DNA of 64,000 bases from contig CAXXGR010000007.1 in the NCBI GenBank assembly GCA_963678775.2, positions 124,001 through 188,000 on the forward strand, written 5' to 3'. Each line of letters starts with the position of its first letter. The stretch's first letter is position 1. Below are positions 9,208-18,738 of the stretch, one piece after another. This DNA comes from JBFHIJ01 sp963678775 (GTDB lineage: Bacteria > Bacteroidota > Ignavibacteria > Kapaibacteriales > UBA2268). The position numbers and the translations under genes are program-made. A model generated the notes under the pieces. It worked only from the letters and a program-made list of their open reading frames with translations, was not told the origin of the DNA and searched no databases.

Positions 9208-10263
9208 ATGCCTAAGAAAATTAAAGTTTTAATAATTGATGATTCGGCTTTAGTTAGAGATATTTTAAAAAGAGGGCTCAGTGCTGACCCCCAGATAGAA
9301 GTAGTTGGCGCTGCGCAGGATGTATTTGTCGGCAGAGATATGATAGTTAAATTTCGACCTGATGTCCTTACATTAGATGTTGAAATGCCACGTATGGATG
9401 GTATTGAATTTCTCAAAAAGCTGATGCCTCAATTCCCATTGCCTGTGGTAATGGTCAGTTCGCTCACTCAAAAAGGCAAAGAGATTACATTACAGGCATT
9501 AGATGCTGGAGCCGTTGATTTTGTTTCCAAGCCTGCTTCTAATGTGGCTCGTGGTCTAAATGACATGATGTTAGAACTAAGAACCAAAATTAAAATTGCT
9601 TCTACAGCTAACGTTGCTCATTGGAAAAATAAAAAATATGTACCGGCTCAAGCTAAAGTAAAATCTGCAACTCCCACTTATTCATTATCTGAATCTACTG
9701 ATAAAGTGATAGCTATAGGTGCTTCAACAGGAGGGACAGAAGCAATACGTAAAGTAGTAGAATCTTTACCTGCGACTACTCCCGGCATTGTTGTCGTGCA
9801 GCATATGCCAAAAGGTTTTACAGAGACTTTTGCAAAGCGATTAAATGAATTATCATATATGAATGTGAAAGAAGCAGAAGAGGGGGACAAGATCCTTACA
9901 GGGCGCATTTTGATTGCTCCCGGAGATTATCATATGGAAGTAGTCAGGTCAGGCGGCTTTTATCACGTAAAACTCAATCAGCAAGAAAAAGTAAGTGGAC
10001 ATAGACCTTCTGTAGATGTTCTTTTTTCATCTGTTGCCAAGTATGTTGGTAAAAACGCCTATGGTGTGATACTTACTGGAATGGGGGGAGATGGAGCTAA
10101 AGGTATGAAAGAAATGAAAGATGCTGGTGCTAAAAATATCGGACAAAATGAAGCCAGCTCTGTAGTCTACGGCATGCCAAAAGTTGCTTTTGATTTAGGC
10201 GGAGTAGATAAACAATATCATTTAGATGACATACCAAAAGCATTAATCCAATTAATAAGATAG
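9208..10263 (+). CDS. cheB: Chemotaxis response regulator / protein-glutamate methylesterase CheB
   Basis: A 351-residue two-domain enzyme. The N-terminal receiver has the 'IIDDSALVRDIL' acidic pair, phospho-acceptor Asp in 'DVLTLDVEMPRMDG' and Lys in 'DFVSKPAS'. The C-terminal methylesterase has the catalytic Ser in 'IGASTGGTEAI', His in 'VVQHMPKGFT' and Asp in 'LTGMGGDGAKGM'. It removes methyl groups added by CheR. It is packed into the operon between cheR and the hybrid kinase with gaps of 1 and 3 bases. Confidence 0.96.
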   Translation: MPKKIKVLIIDDSALVRDILKRGLSADPQIEVVGAAQDVFVGRDMIVKFRPDVLTLDVEMPRMDGIEFLKKLMPQFPLPVVMVSSLTQKGKEITLQALDAGAVDFVSKPASNVARGLNDMMLELRTKIKIASTANVAHWKNKKYVPAQAKVKSATPTYSLSESTDKVIAIGASTGGTEAIRKVVESLPATTPGIVVVQHMPKGFTETFAKRLNELSYMNVKEAEEGDKILTGRILIAPGDYHMEVVRSGGFYHVKLNQQEKVSGHRPSVDVLFSSVAKYVGKNAYGVILTGMGGDGAKGMKEMKDAGAKNIGQNEASSVVYGMPKVAFDLGGVDKQYHLDDIPKALIQLIR

Positions 10264-10266
10264 TAT

Positions 10267-12591
10267 ATGTCAAAGACTCATCAAAAATATGATCTATCTA
10301 TTTTAATTGCAGAGGATGACCCAACTGCACTTTTCCTTTTGCAAAGAGTTAGTGAGAAATATCTTAAGCATGTTTATACTGCTGCTAATGGTCAGGAAGC
10401 GCTTGATTTGTTTGCTCAGATTAAGCCAGATATTATTTTGACTGACGTAGCTATGCCTATCATGGATGGAATCCGACTGATTAGCAATATCAGAAAAACT
10501 AACAAAGATATTCCAATTATTCTGCATACTGCTTTTAGTGATAAAGATACGCTTGTAGCTGCTATAGGGCTTGGAGTTACCAAATACATACAAAAGCCAA
10601 ATGGCATGGAAGAATTGCCCAAAATTTTAGAAGAAATTGGAACTCAGTTTCAATTAAACAGAGAAATAGAATCTAAAAACCGTAGAATTAATATTCTCTT
10701 TAATGCTATCGAGCATAGCTCTTCTATGATAGCTATTTTAGATGAACAAGGTGATTTTGAATATGTTAATCCTATTTTCTTTGAAGAAACTAAGAGAGAT
10801 GCTGCTGATGTTTTAGGTTATTCGCCAGATAGCGTGTTTGACTTTCAGGAGGAGATACAATTTGAGAAATTATTAAACATTGCTGCTACAGGGACATCTG
10901 TTTTTCTGGAAGCTCGAGTAAAAAATATAGAGCCGACAGTTTGGGTAAAGTTTGTTTTGATATCTATCGAAAATGAAGGGGATAGGCTTAATTATGTGAT
11001 GCTGATTGACAATATCACAGATAGAAAAAAATACGAAAGGCATCTTTTAAAAGCAAAAGAAGATTTGGAAAGAAAGGTAAATGAACGCACGCTTGAATTA
11101 CTGCATGCAAAAGATTTGGCAGAAGAAGCAAACAAAGCTAAAAGTCTTTTTCTCGCGAAAGTGAGTCATGAGCTACGTACTCCATTAAATGGAGTCATCG
11201 GTATCGCCAGTTTACTGGTAGATACTCATTTAGATGAAAAGCAGCATAAGTATCTACAAGTTATCAGAAACTCCTCTTGGTCGCTCTTGAGCATAATCAA
11301 TGATATCCTAGATTATTCTAAAATGGAATCTACCGGAGTTAAACTATATCCTGTGAAAACTGAATTATTTAACTGCTTTGAGAATGTTTGTAGTCTATTG
11401 AAAGTAGAAGCTGAAAAAAAGAATATATCTTTACTTAAAAGTTATAACAATATAAAAAATACTGCCTATATGATTGATTCTAAAAGGATAGAGCAGATTA
11501 TTACTAATTTGCTCGGTAATGCTATTAAGTTTACTAATCAGGGCAGTGTTACTTTGAAATGTGAAATCTTAGAGTCAAATCCAAATCAAGATGAAATATT
11601 AATTTCTGTGATAGATACCGGTATAGGCATTAAGGAAGATTTAAATATTGATCTTTTTGAAAGTTTTACCCAAGCAGAGCATACTATGACTCGTACTTTT
11701 GGTGGAACCGGTTTGGGGCTTACTATTAGCAAAGATTTGATTGGGCTTATGAATGGTAAAATCTGGTATCAAAGCAAGTGGCAAGAAGGTACTACTTTTT
11801 TTATTCAAATAAAGTTAGATAAGCCACTACTGAATAAAACTGAAACAGAAAATGATGATGAAAGAATAAACTTGAATCAAATGGAAGGTCGCTTGCTTTG
11901 TGCGGAAGATAGCATTATTAATGTTGAAGTTTTCAAAGGTATATTTGAAACAACTAGGTTAGATGTTGTATTTGCTTCAAATGGACGGGAAGCTATTGAA
12001 ATCCTTAAACACAAAGAGATAGATATAGTGCTGATGGATGTGCAAATGCCTGAAATGGATGGTCTCACAGCAACCAAAATTATAAAGAGTAATCCAAATT
12101 TTAAGCATATACCAATAATTGGTCTAACAGCTCATGCTGCAAAAGAAAATCAGAACGAATGCTTAGTAGCAGGTATGAACGATGTAGTTATTAAGCCGGT
12201 TGAAAAAACGCAACTCCTCGAAAAAATTAATTCGTTTTTACAAATTGGCACTTTGACGTATAATCTTTCTGGACTACTGGATTCAATCAACTATAATAAA
12301 ACAACTTTGAAGAGATTGATTGGATATTTTGTGACTAATTATAGACAAGAACTAATAGAAATTGATAATGCTCTCAGCAATAATAATTATGACAAGATCT
12401 ACAGAGTTATACATAAAATGAAGTCCGAAGTTGGTAATTTTGGCGCAAAAAAAATAGTCAGGATTGCTGTTGAAATAGAGCAGTCTATTGGAAATAAAAA
12501 TTTTAAAAATGTATCTGATAAAATAATTGAATTCAAAGAACATCTTAGTATATTAAATGATGATTTACAAAAATATCTAAAAACATTATGA
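10267..12591 (+). CDS. Hybrid sensor histidine kinase (REC-PAS-HisKA-HATPase-REC-Hpt)
   Basis: 774-residue soluble phosphorelay kinase. Domains in order: N-terminal receiver (about 8-125, 'DIILTDVAMPIMDG'), a PAS domain (about 140-255), a coiled linker, HisKA with 'KVSHELRTPLNGVIG', HATPase with 'LLGNAIKFT', 'DTGIGI' and 'GGTGLGLTIS', a second receiver ('DIVLMDVQMPEMDG'), and a C-terminal Hpt domain with 'RVIHKMKSEVGNFG'. No transmembrane segment is seen, so it senses a cytoplasmic cue or is itself driven through the N-terminal receiver. Its last codons overlap the next gene by 4 bases (ATGA), which makes that lone receiver the likely output of the relay. The link to CheA is inferred from operon position only. 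Confidence 0.92.
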   Translation: MSKTHQKYDLSILIAEDDPTALFLLQRVSEKYLKHVYTAANGQEALDLFAQIKPDIILTDVAMPIMDGIRLISNIRKTNKDIPIILHTAFSDKDTLVAAIGLGVTKYIQKPNGMEELPKILEEIGTQFQLNREIESKNRRINILFNAIEHSSSMIAILDEQGDFEYVNPIFFEETKRDAADVLGYSPDSVFDFQEEIQFEKLLNIAATGTSVFLEARVKNIEPTVWVKFVLISIENEGDRLNYVMLIDNITDRKKYERHLLKAKEDLERKVNERTLELLHAKDLAEEANKAKSLFLAKVSHELRTPLNGVIGIASLLVDTHLDEKQHKYLQVIRNSSWSLLSIINDILDYSKMESTGVKLYPVKTELFNCFENVCSLLKVEAEKKNISLLKSYNNIKNTAYMIDSKRIEQIITNLLGNAIKFTNQGSVTLKCEILESNPNQDEILISVIDTGIGIKEDLNIDLFESFTQAEHTMTRTFGGTGLGLTISKDLIGLMNGKIWYQSKWQEGTTFFIQIKLDKPLLNKTETENDDERINLNQMEGRLLCAEDSIINVEVFKGIFETTRLDVVFASNGREAIEILKHKEIDIVLMDVQMPEMDGLTATKIIKSNPNFKHIPIIGLTAHAAKENQNECLVAGMNDVVIKPVEKTQLLEKINSFLQIGTLTYNLSGLLDSINYNKTTLKRLIGYFVTNYRQELIEIDNALSNNNYDKIYRVIHKMKSEVGNFGAKKIVRIAVEIEQSIGNKNFKNVSDKIIEFKEHLSILNDDLQKYLKTL

Positions 12592-12983
12592 AAACATTGA
12601 TTGTTGAAGATGATTATATTACTTCGCAGGTAATGCAAGAAATTATGTTATCCTATGGCGAATGTGATATTGCAGAAAATGGAAGGATTGCGGTTAATCT
12701 TTTTTCAAATGCTCTGGAGCAGAAAGAAGCTTATGATTTAGTTTTTCTGGATATAATGATGCCTGAAATGGATGGACAGGACGTGTTGCCGCTGTTACGT
12801 CAAATTGAAGATCAATACCAGATTCAAGGCTTAGATGGTGTCAAGATAATTATGTCTACTGCTTTGGATGATTATTTAAATCTCAGCAAGGCTTTTGGTA
12901 ATCAATGCGAAGGATACATCGTTAAGCCAATCGAAAAAGAAAAGGTCATCAAAGCTCTTCAGACTGCTGGTTTGATTGATTAG
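12588..12983 (+). CDS. Single-domain response regulator
   Basis: 131 residues that are almost entirely one CheY-like receiver domain: acidic pair in 'IVEDDYIT', phospho-acceptor in 'DLVFLDIMMPEMDGQD', Thr in 'IIMSTALDD', Lys in 'GYIVKPIEKE'. There is no output domain. It overlaps the hybrid kinase by 4 bases. It could be the CheY of this cluster, or a shuttle between the kinase and other regulators. Its 3' end overlaps the 3' end of the convergent DedA-family gene by 35 bases. Confidence 0.9.
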   Translation: MKTLIVEDDYITSQVMQEIMLSYGECDIAENGRIAVNLFSNALEQKEAYDLVFLDIMMPEMDGQDVLPLLRQIEDQYQIQGLDGVKIIMSTALDDYLNLSKAFGNQCEGYIVKPIEKEKVIKALQTAGLID

Positions 12984-13584
12984 ATTTTTTATTCTTGATA
13001 TACCAGTTAATAACTAATCCTACTATTACTAATCCGCCAATTGGTAAGAGGATTTTGCCGTATAGTTTCATATAAGAATATATTTCTTCTAGGTGCTCTC
13101 CAAATAATGCACCAAGCGACAGCAGTATACCATTCCATAAAAGTGCACTTACGGCTGATAATAGTATAGTTTTCCAAAAAACTAAATTGCTCATTCCTGC
13201 AAAAAATGAGATAATTGCTCTTGTGCCTGAGAGAAATCGATTAGCTATAATGAGACTATAACCATATTTTTGGAACCATTTTTCTACTTTTTTCATTCCG
13301 TCTCGAGAAATAAAACTAAACATAGAGCTATTCATAATTTTATTATCTAAGTTCCTACCTAATAAAAACATTATGATAAATCCTAAAACGGAACCTAAAG
13401 TAGTAGCTAAAAGCAGTGGTATAAAGCCAACTGTGCCTATTGAAATCAAAGTACCGGTAAATACTATAATCGAGTCGCCGGGAGCAGGTGGGAATAAGTT
13501 TTCTACCATGGTGGTTAAAACTGCTATCAATAATATCCAATACCATGGCACTGATGTTAAAATTTCTATTGCTGTTTCAAACAT
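12949..13584 (-). CDS. DedA-family membrane protein
   Basis: A 211-residue integral inner-membrane protein. The DedA/VTT signature is visible: 'VENLFPPAPGDSIIVFTG' near the N-terminus, and 'FLSGTRAIISFFAGMSN' in the middle. Hydrophobic segments follow at the C-terminus, ending in a short basic, Gln/Ser-rich tail. Family members flip undecaprenyl phosphate or phospholipids between membrane leaflets; which substrate applies here cannot be told. It is convergent with the receiver gene and divergent from the XRE-cupin regulator. Confidence 0.88.
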   Translation of the reverse strand: MFETAIEILTSVPWYWILLIAVLTTMVENLFPPAPGDSIIVFTGTLISIGTVGFIPLLLATTLGSVLGFIIMFLLGRNLDNKIMNSSMFSFISRDGMKKVEKWFQKYGYSLIIANRFLSGTRAIISFFAGMSNLVFWKTILLSAVSALLWNGILLSLGALFGEHLEEIYSYMKLYGKILLPIGGLVIVGLVINWYIKNKKSNQSNQQSEEL

Positions 13585-13658
13585 TTTGAATATCTTATGT
13601 GTAAGTAATATCCAAAAATACCTAATTTCTTTGGTTTAATCACAAACAAAATATAGGC

Positions 13659-14270
13659 ATGACTAATTTATTTACCGACATACACGATCATCCAAAAATA
13701 TTTGGTAGTCAGATTAAAACCTTAAGAACTGCATCCGAATATACTATTGAGTTTGTATCCAAAGAATCCGGCTTGAGTAAAGCCTTTATTTCTCAGATAG
13801 AAACAGGTAAGCGTAGCATAAATATACATGATTTAAAAAGATTGCTTTCTGTTTATAATTACTCTGTGATGCGTTTTTTCAGTGAGTCTGCTGACGCTGT
13901 GGAAGGGAAAAAGTATGACCCTAATTTGAGCCTTCAGTCCTCTGAATATTCTATTTTAATTGATGGCAGCAGAACTAACGGTAAGCATCACCTAATCCTA
14001 AAACGACCGGTTAGATCTAAAGATGATTTGGCAATATTGGAACTGTTTCTTCCAGGCGAAGTTGAATACCCAAAAGATTATTTTAGTTATGATTCTACTG
14101 TAAGGGGTGTCGTTATTAGTGGAGAGCTACTCATCCATTTTAAAGACGATGAATTGCTCGCCAAAGAAGGTGAAGAGTTCTCTTTTGATGCTAATAAATC
14201 ACATATATTTAGGAATCATAAAAAGGAGAACCTAAAAGTCCTCCTTGTTATGCAGCATCCATATTTTTAG
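13659..14270 (+). CDS. XRE-family regulator with C-terminal cupin domain
   Basis: A 203-residue cytoplasmic DNA-binding protein. An HTH_3 motif spans about residues 20-75 ('VSKESGLSKAFISQIETGKR') and a cupin domain about 125-200 ('VRGVVISGELLIHFKDDE', 'GEEFSFDANKSHIFRN', 'VLLVMQHPYF'). This layout is that of small-molecule-responsive repressors of the PuuR/SutR type; the ligand is not predictable. It is convergent with sbcC and the stop codons overlap by 4 bases. It may control the divergent DedA-family gene, whose start lies 74 bases away. Confidence 0.88.
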   Translation: MTNLFTDIHDHPKIFGSQIKTLRTASEYTIEFVSKESGLSKAFISQIETGKRSINIHDLKRLLSVYNYSVMRFFSESADAVEGKKYDPNLSLQSSEYSILIDGSRTNGKHHLILKRPVRSKDDLAILELFLPGEVEYPKDYFSYDSTVRGVVISGELLIHFKDDELLAKEGEEFSFDANKSHIFRNHKKENLKVLLVMQHPYF

Positions 14271-17200
14271 TCTGTCCAACTCTTCCGTATTTCAGTTCCT
14301 GTATCCGGATTGTTTTTAAGTTTTAGATATACATCTACTTCTTCTTGGAGCTCTTCCACATGAGAAATCAAACCGACAATGCGATTTTCTTTTCGCAAGG
14401 CTTTTAGTGTGTCGAAGACTATCTGCAGAGACTCTCTGTCCAATGAACCAAAACCTTCGTCTAGAAAGAAAAAGTTCTGTTTAGTTTCTGATTGCGACGG
14501 TACACTTTCAGCTAATGAAAGTGCCAGAGATAGAGACGCTTGAAAAGTCTGCCCTCCTGAGAGAGTCTTAACGCTTCTGATGTTCCCTTCATTCATAAAG
14601 TCTCTGACCTCAAAGTTGTTGTTTTCATTGAGCTCTAACAGCAGCTGTCTGTTAGTTAGGGGAGCAAAGCGACTATTTGCATTATGACAAAGCTGCTTTA
14701 AATAAACTTTAGAAATGTAATTTACGAATCCTCTGCCTTTAAACAGTCCTGATAAAACTTGTATGTTTTCTTTACGCAAACTCAAAGATTTAAGCTCAGT
14801 AGTCAAAGTCTCTTTTAGATTTAAACCCTCTGAAATTTTATCTATTTCAGATTGCAGGGAGCCAATCTTCTCTACTATACTTTTTATCTGTGACTTTAGT
14901 ACTTCTAAGTTCTCACGAAGTTCTTTATGAGTGTCTTTATTATATTCTTTTCCGTCTATTTCTCTCGTTATAGCATCAAACTCATTTTCTAAAATACTTA
15001 GTTCTTTTCTAAATTTATCAATTTTATCGGATATAGACTTTTTATCTAAATTTTCTTGTAGAATCGTCTTGATTTCATCCATAGATTTAAATGCAGAGCT
15101 TTCAATATTTTGATTGATAGAGGACTGCAAAACAGCAAGCTCTGAATCTACTGCTTTAAGTTGCTCTTGTTTTAGCTTCAAAGTCGTATCCAAGCTAGTA
15201 TGTTCTTGCTCTAAATCTTTTACTATTATACCGATTTGTTTGAATTCTGCTTCCGTTTGCAGTATATGTTTTTCAATGTCTCTGATTTTTACATCAATTT
15301 CTTTATTACTAAAGCTCGAACATTCTACAAAAAAGTCATTTCCTAATGAGCTAAGTAAAGTGTCTCTTTCAGACATCAAGCGCTCTTTTTCAATTTCTGA
15401 TTTGCTTAGAGTCTGCTTCAAAGCGTCTATATTGTTACTTAAGAGCTCTATCTCAGATTTTAAATTACTAACTTCACTACTGAGTGTGTTATATTTAGAA
15501 ACTTTTTCTTCGCAACTTGCAATTGACTCAGTTAGTTTAGTTTTTTCTTCTTTGTATAAATCGTCCCAAATGTACTCTTTATTAAAAGCTTCCAATTCAA
15601 GGTTGATTTTTTGCATTTCAGTTGTATATTCTTCTCTACTTTCATCAGCAGCTCTAAGAGCCGATTCAATTTTAGCTAGTTGCTTTTTTTGATGGTTTAT
15701 AATTAAGAACTGAGAATCAATATTATCTAATATTTTAGTTAGTGCTTTAGCTGCAGTTTTTCCCTCTTCGTATTCCTGAATAGCAGGGTGAGAAGTCGAG
15801 CCACACACCGGGCAAGGGTCACCTTCTTTCAGATTTTGTGCTTCTAAAGCTATAGCTGTTCTGGCATTTATGGTTACTAACTTTTCTCTTTCTGCATCCT
15901 TCTGAGCTTCGAGTTCAGAGCTTACAGATTCTATTTTTGTTATCAATGATTTGATGTCATTTTTAGATATATCAGCAAAATGCTTATTGCCGTCGTAAAT
16001 ATTATCTAGTTCCTTGAACGTGTTATTCTTCTTTTTTGTAGTATTTTCAAGTTTTTCAGTAAAATTGTTGAGATTTCTAACGAGATACAGTTTTCTCTTA
16101 TGCCAGCTTTCAATTTCTTTTAGTATAGAGAGCTCTTCTTTGATAGTTCTCAAATCTTCTAATTGCAACTCTTTTGCGGCCAAATTCTCCTTTTGGGTTA
16201 GATACTTACTGCTTTGTGTTTCCAAATCAGCTTGAGTCTTACTGATGGTATTCTTTTTAGCTACAATCAAGCCGTCTATGTCTTTTATCCTAATGACCGT
16301 ATTTAGCTTGTCTAACTCATTTAAATAATCAGACTTTTTACCAAATTCTATTTCTAATTTAGAGTATTGCTCTCTGCTTATTGCCAAATCGTCTGCTAAT
16401 TTTTGCAGTTTAGGTATATTATTTTGTTCAAAACTTGATAAGATATTATATTCAGCTTGAGTTTTAAATAATGATTTAATGTCGTGTTCAAAGAGTTCTT
16501 TGCAGCTTAAATATTTATTTAGTTTTAGCTCTAAAGCATCAATTTCATCCTCGTCTTTTCTTTTAGCACTTATTTTATGCGCCAACGATTCCTTTTTGGC
16601 AAAAAGTTTTTCAAGATTATCCAAAGCAATGAGCCTTTTTTGTAGAGCTTTGCTTTCCTCTTCAGATTTAGTGAGCTCATCTTTAGTAGTTTTTAAAGAT
16701 TGTTTTTGTTCTGTTAAGAGTTGCGGTGAAACACTATCCAATTCCACTAACCTGCCGTTCAAATGCTGTATATCTTTATCTACCTTGATATATAACGATT
16801 TAACTTTATCAGAAAGATCAAATCTATCTAACCTAAATATTTCTTGCAGCATTTTTGTTCTGTCGGCATCACCCAACTGCAAAAATTCCTGAAACTTGCC
16901 TTGCGGAATAATGATTGTTCTTCTAAAATTTTCATAGGACAGTCCAATTATATCTTCAGCTTTTGCAGAATCCAAAGGAATCCAGGCATCATTATCAAAT
17001 ACGTAGCCAATTCGTTTATATGAGCGTACATCAGTGAAAGTCTTTTTGCTTCTTTTTGCAGTGACTACAAATCTGTACTGTGTATTTTCTTTTCCTGATG
17101 AGAAAATAAATTCTATAAACAGTTCATCAGATTTAAGATTCATCATATTATAGTTTCGATTATCGCGACTATTAAGTCTTTCTGTGTCTCCATATAGAGC

Positions 17201-17350
17201 AAAAGTGATAGCTTCTAATATTGTAGATTTACCACTGCCAACACCTCCGAAAATACCAAATATATGATTTTCAGTAAGAGTCGAAAAATCTATAGTTTGT
17301 TCCTTCTGGTAGGAATATATACCTTGTAGAGTAAGTTTTATAGGAATCAT
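14267..17350 (-). CDS. sbcC: DNA double-strand-break nuclease subunit SbcC (Rad50-like ATPase)
   Basis: A 1027-residue SMC-like ATPase that with SbcD opens hairpins and trims blocked DNA ends. N-terminal Walker A is 'GGVGSGKST', long heptad-rich coiled coils occupy most of the protein, and the zinc hook 'GDPCPVCGSTSHP' sits mid-way (about residue 510). The C-terminal lobe carries the signature 'TLSGGQTFQASLSLALSLAE' and Walker B 'FFFLDEGFGSLD'. Length and order are typical. It starts 2 bases after the sbcD stop, so the two are one operon. Confidence 0.96.
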   Translation of the reverse strand: MIPIKLTLQGIYSYQKEQTIDFSTLTENHIFGIFGGVGSGKSTILEAITFALYGDTERLNSRDNRNYNMMNLKSDELFIEFIFSSGKENTQYRFVVTAKRSKKTFTDVRSYKRIGYVFDNDAWIPLDSAKAEDIIGLSYENFRRTIIIPQGKFQEFLQLGDADRTKMLQEIFRLDRFDLSDKVKSLYIKVDKDIQHLNGRLVELDSVSPQLLTEQKQSLKTTKDELTKSEEESKALQKRLIALDNLEKLFAKKESLAHKISAKRKDEDEIDALELKLNKYLSCKELFEHDIKSLFKTQAEYNILSSFEQNNIPKLQKLADDLAISREQYSKLEIEFGKKSDYLNELDKLNTVIRIKDIDGLIVAKKNTISKTQADLETQSSKYLTQKENLAAKELQLEDLRTIKEELSILKEIESWHKRKLYLVRNLNNFTEKLENTTKKKNNTFKELDNIYDGNKHFADISKNDIKSLITKIESVSSELEAQKDAEREKLVTINARTAIALEAQNLKEGDPCPVCGSTSHPAIQEYEEGKTAAKALTKILDNIDSQFLIINHQKKQLAKIESALRAADESREEYTTEMQKINLELEAFNKEYIWDDLYKEEKTKLTESIASCEEKVSKYNTLSSEVSNLKSEIELLSNNIDALKQTLSKSEIEKERLMSERDTLLSSLGNDFFVECSSFSNKEIDVKIRDIEKHILQTEAEFKQIGIIVKDLEQEHTSLDTTLKLKQEQLKAVDSELAVLQSSINQNIESSAFKSMDEIKTILQENLDKKSISDKIDKFRKELSILENEFDAITREIDGKEYNKDTHKELRENLEVLKSQIKSIVEKIGSLQSEIDKISEGLNLKETLTTELKSLSLRKENIQVLSGLFKGRGFVNYISKVYLKQLCHNANSRFAPLTNRQLLLELNENNNFEVRDFMNEGNIRSVKTLSGGQTFQASLSLALSLAESVPSQSETKQNFFFLDEGFGSLDRESLQIVFDTLKALRKENRIVGLISHVEELQEEVDVYLKLKNNPDTGTEIRKSWTD

Positions 17351-17352
17351 CT

Positions 17353-18573
17353 TTATATCTCCTCGCTGATAATCTCTTTGAATAAATCCAGTATCTCCTT
17401 ATTAGGTTCTTGACCTTTTTGAGACTTGAAAAAATTCTCAAAAAGAGTGGTCATATTGCTAGAAATATCAATATTATCACTATCATGGATTTCATTTTCA
17501 GTATCTATAGTTATTTCAGGTATAATGCCAATAATACTCTCATGAGCATCCATTAGCCTTCTTTTGTCTGAACCTGTTAGATATTGGTTGCTAACTATTG
17601 TAAGTTCGACCAGTGCATTGGGATTTTCCAGCAACCATGCCACAGCCTCGTCAATGCCTTTGCACTTTTTTCGAAGTAAGGGTTTGCCTGATTTTAATTC
17701 AATCTCTTCAATTTTTGCTTCTTGGCCCGGTTCAATATCAACAAGCATAACATATTTTTTTTGGTTTGCCTCGCTAAAACTAAAAGCCAAAGGACTACCG
17801 GAATAGTAGATAGGACATGGAACATTATCTATCAATTGCTTTCTATGTAGATGACCGAGAGCTACATAATTCAACTGTTTAGGCATATTGCAAGAGTAAA
17901 TTGCCTGGACTCCACCAACGTGAAGTATAGGTTTTTCATCTTCAGGTTCTTCCGGCATTTGAGCACCTTTTTTTACAACAAATAAATGGGAGAGAAGTAT
18001 ATTTACTCCTTTTTTATCGCAATAAGAATCAGCCAGTTTTTGCCAGTATGTTTCCAAATAATCCCTAAGTTCTTCTTCGGTGTTATCCGTATCAAAAGCT
18101 GTTTTTAGTCTTTGCTCGTTTGCATAAGCAGTTGTAATGATTCTAAGTGGAGTATCATGCTTAGGAAGTTTCAACTCAATAAATCCGTAATCTGTTTTAG
18201 TTACTTCTACACCTGAGTCCAGCTGGGTACTAGAAGCAATAAAGTCAGGTTTGCCTGAAAGGAATATGCCACACTCTTTAGCCAAAGGATCAGGGCTTTC
18301 AAACCTTTCAGCCGAATCATGGTTGCCTGCTATAGCAATGACGGGTCTTAAACCGTTATTAGTCATTTTCTTGGTAGCTTTATAAAATAGACTAATAGCT
18401 TCGGTAGGCGGATTAAAAGTGTCATAAATGTCGCCTGCCACTATAATAGCATCAACATCATGTTTATCAGCAATCTTTTGTATTTCATCTAAGACTATTT
18501 TTTGTTCTTCTAATCTCGAAAAGTAATCTAACTTTTTTCCGAGGTGCCAGTCTGAAGTATGTAACAATTTCAT
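17353..18573 (-). CDS. sbcD: DNA double-strand-break nuclease subunit SbcD (Mre11-like)
   Basis: A 406-residue metallophosphoesterase nuclease, partner of SbcC. Two-metal motifs are present in order: 'TSDWHLGKKLD', 'IVAGDIYD', 'IAGNHDS', 'LLSHLFV' and 'ALGHLHRKQ'. A C-terminal capping domain follows. It is first in the sbcDC operon and diverges from the exosortase gene across about 165 bases. Confidence 0.96.
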   Translation of the reverse strand: MKLLHTSDWHLGKKLDYFSRLEEQKIVLDEIQKIADKHDVDAIIVAGDIYDTFNPPTEAISLFYKATKKMTNNGLRPVIAIAGNHDSAERFESPDPLAKECGIFLSGKPDFIASSTQLDSGVEVTKTDYGFIELKLPKHDTPLRIITTAYANEQRLKTAFDTDNTEEELRDYLETYWQKLADSYCDKKGVNILLSHLFVVKKGAQMPEEPEDEKPILHVGGVQAIYSCNMPKQLNYVALGHLHRKQLIDNVPCPIYYSGSPLAFSFSEANQKKYVMLVDIEPGQEAKIEEIELKSGKPLLRKKCKGIDEAVAWLLENPNALVELTIVSNQYLTGSDKRRLMDAHESIIGIIPEITIDTENEIHDSDNIDISSNMTTLFENFFKSQKGQEPNKEILDLFKEIISEEI

Positions 18574-18707
18574 TGTATTATATTCTCATTTGATATAAAT
18601 TGTAATAATCAATATAGCAATTTCAGAAGTTAAAGACAATACTCAGAAAAACGTAAAAATATTTATACGTGTTTCCCGAATAAATCTGCAAAATACTTAC
18701 TTATTGT

Positions 18708-18715
18708 TATATTTG
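18708..18715 (+). promoter_or_regulatory. Candidate Bacteroidota-type -7 element
   Basis: TATATTTG fits the TAnnTTTG -7 consensus and lies 24 bases before the exosortase start. No clear -33 element is seen at the expected distance, so this is only a plausible promoter for the exosortase operon. Confidence 0.35.
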
Positions 18716-18738
18716 TAATGACTAAGTAATGGGCGTTA

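Noticed and set aside
15114..15692. Open frame antisense to sbcC
   Set aside because: Shadow of the coiled-coil codons of sbcC; Ser/Leu/Cys-rich and without any motif.
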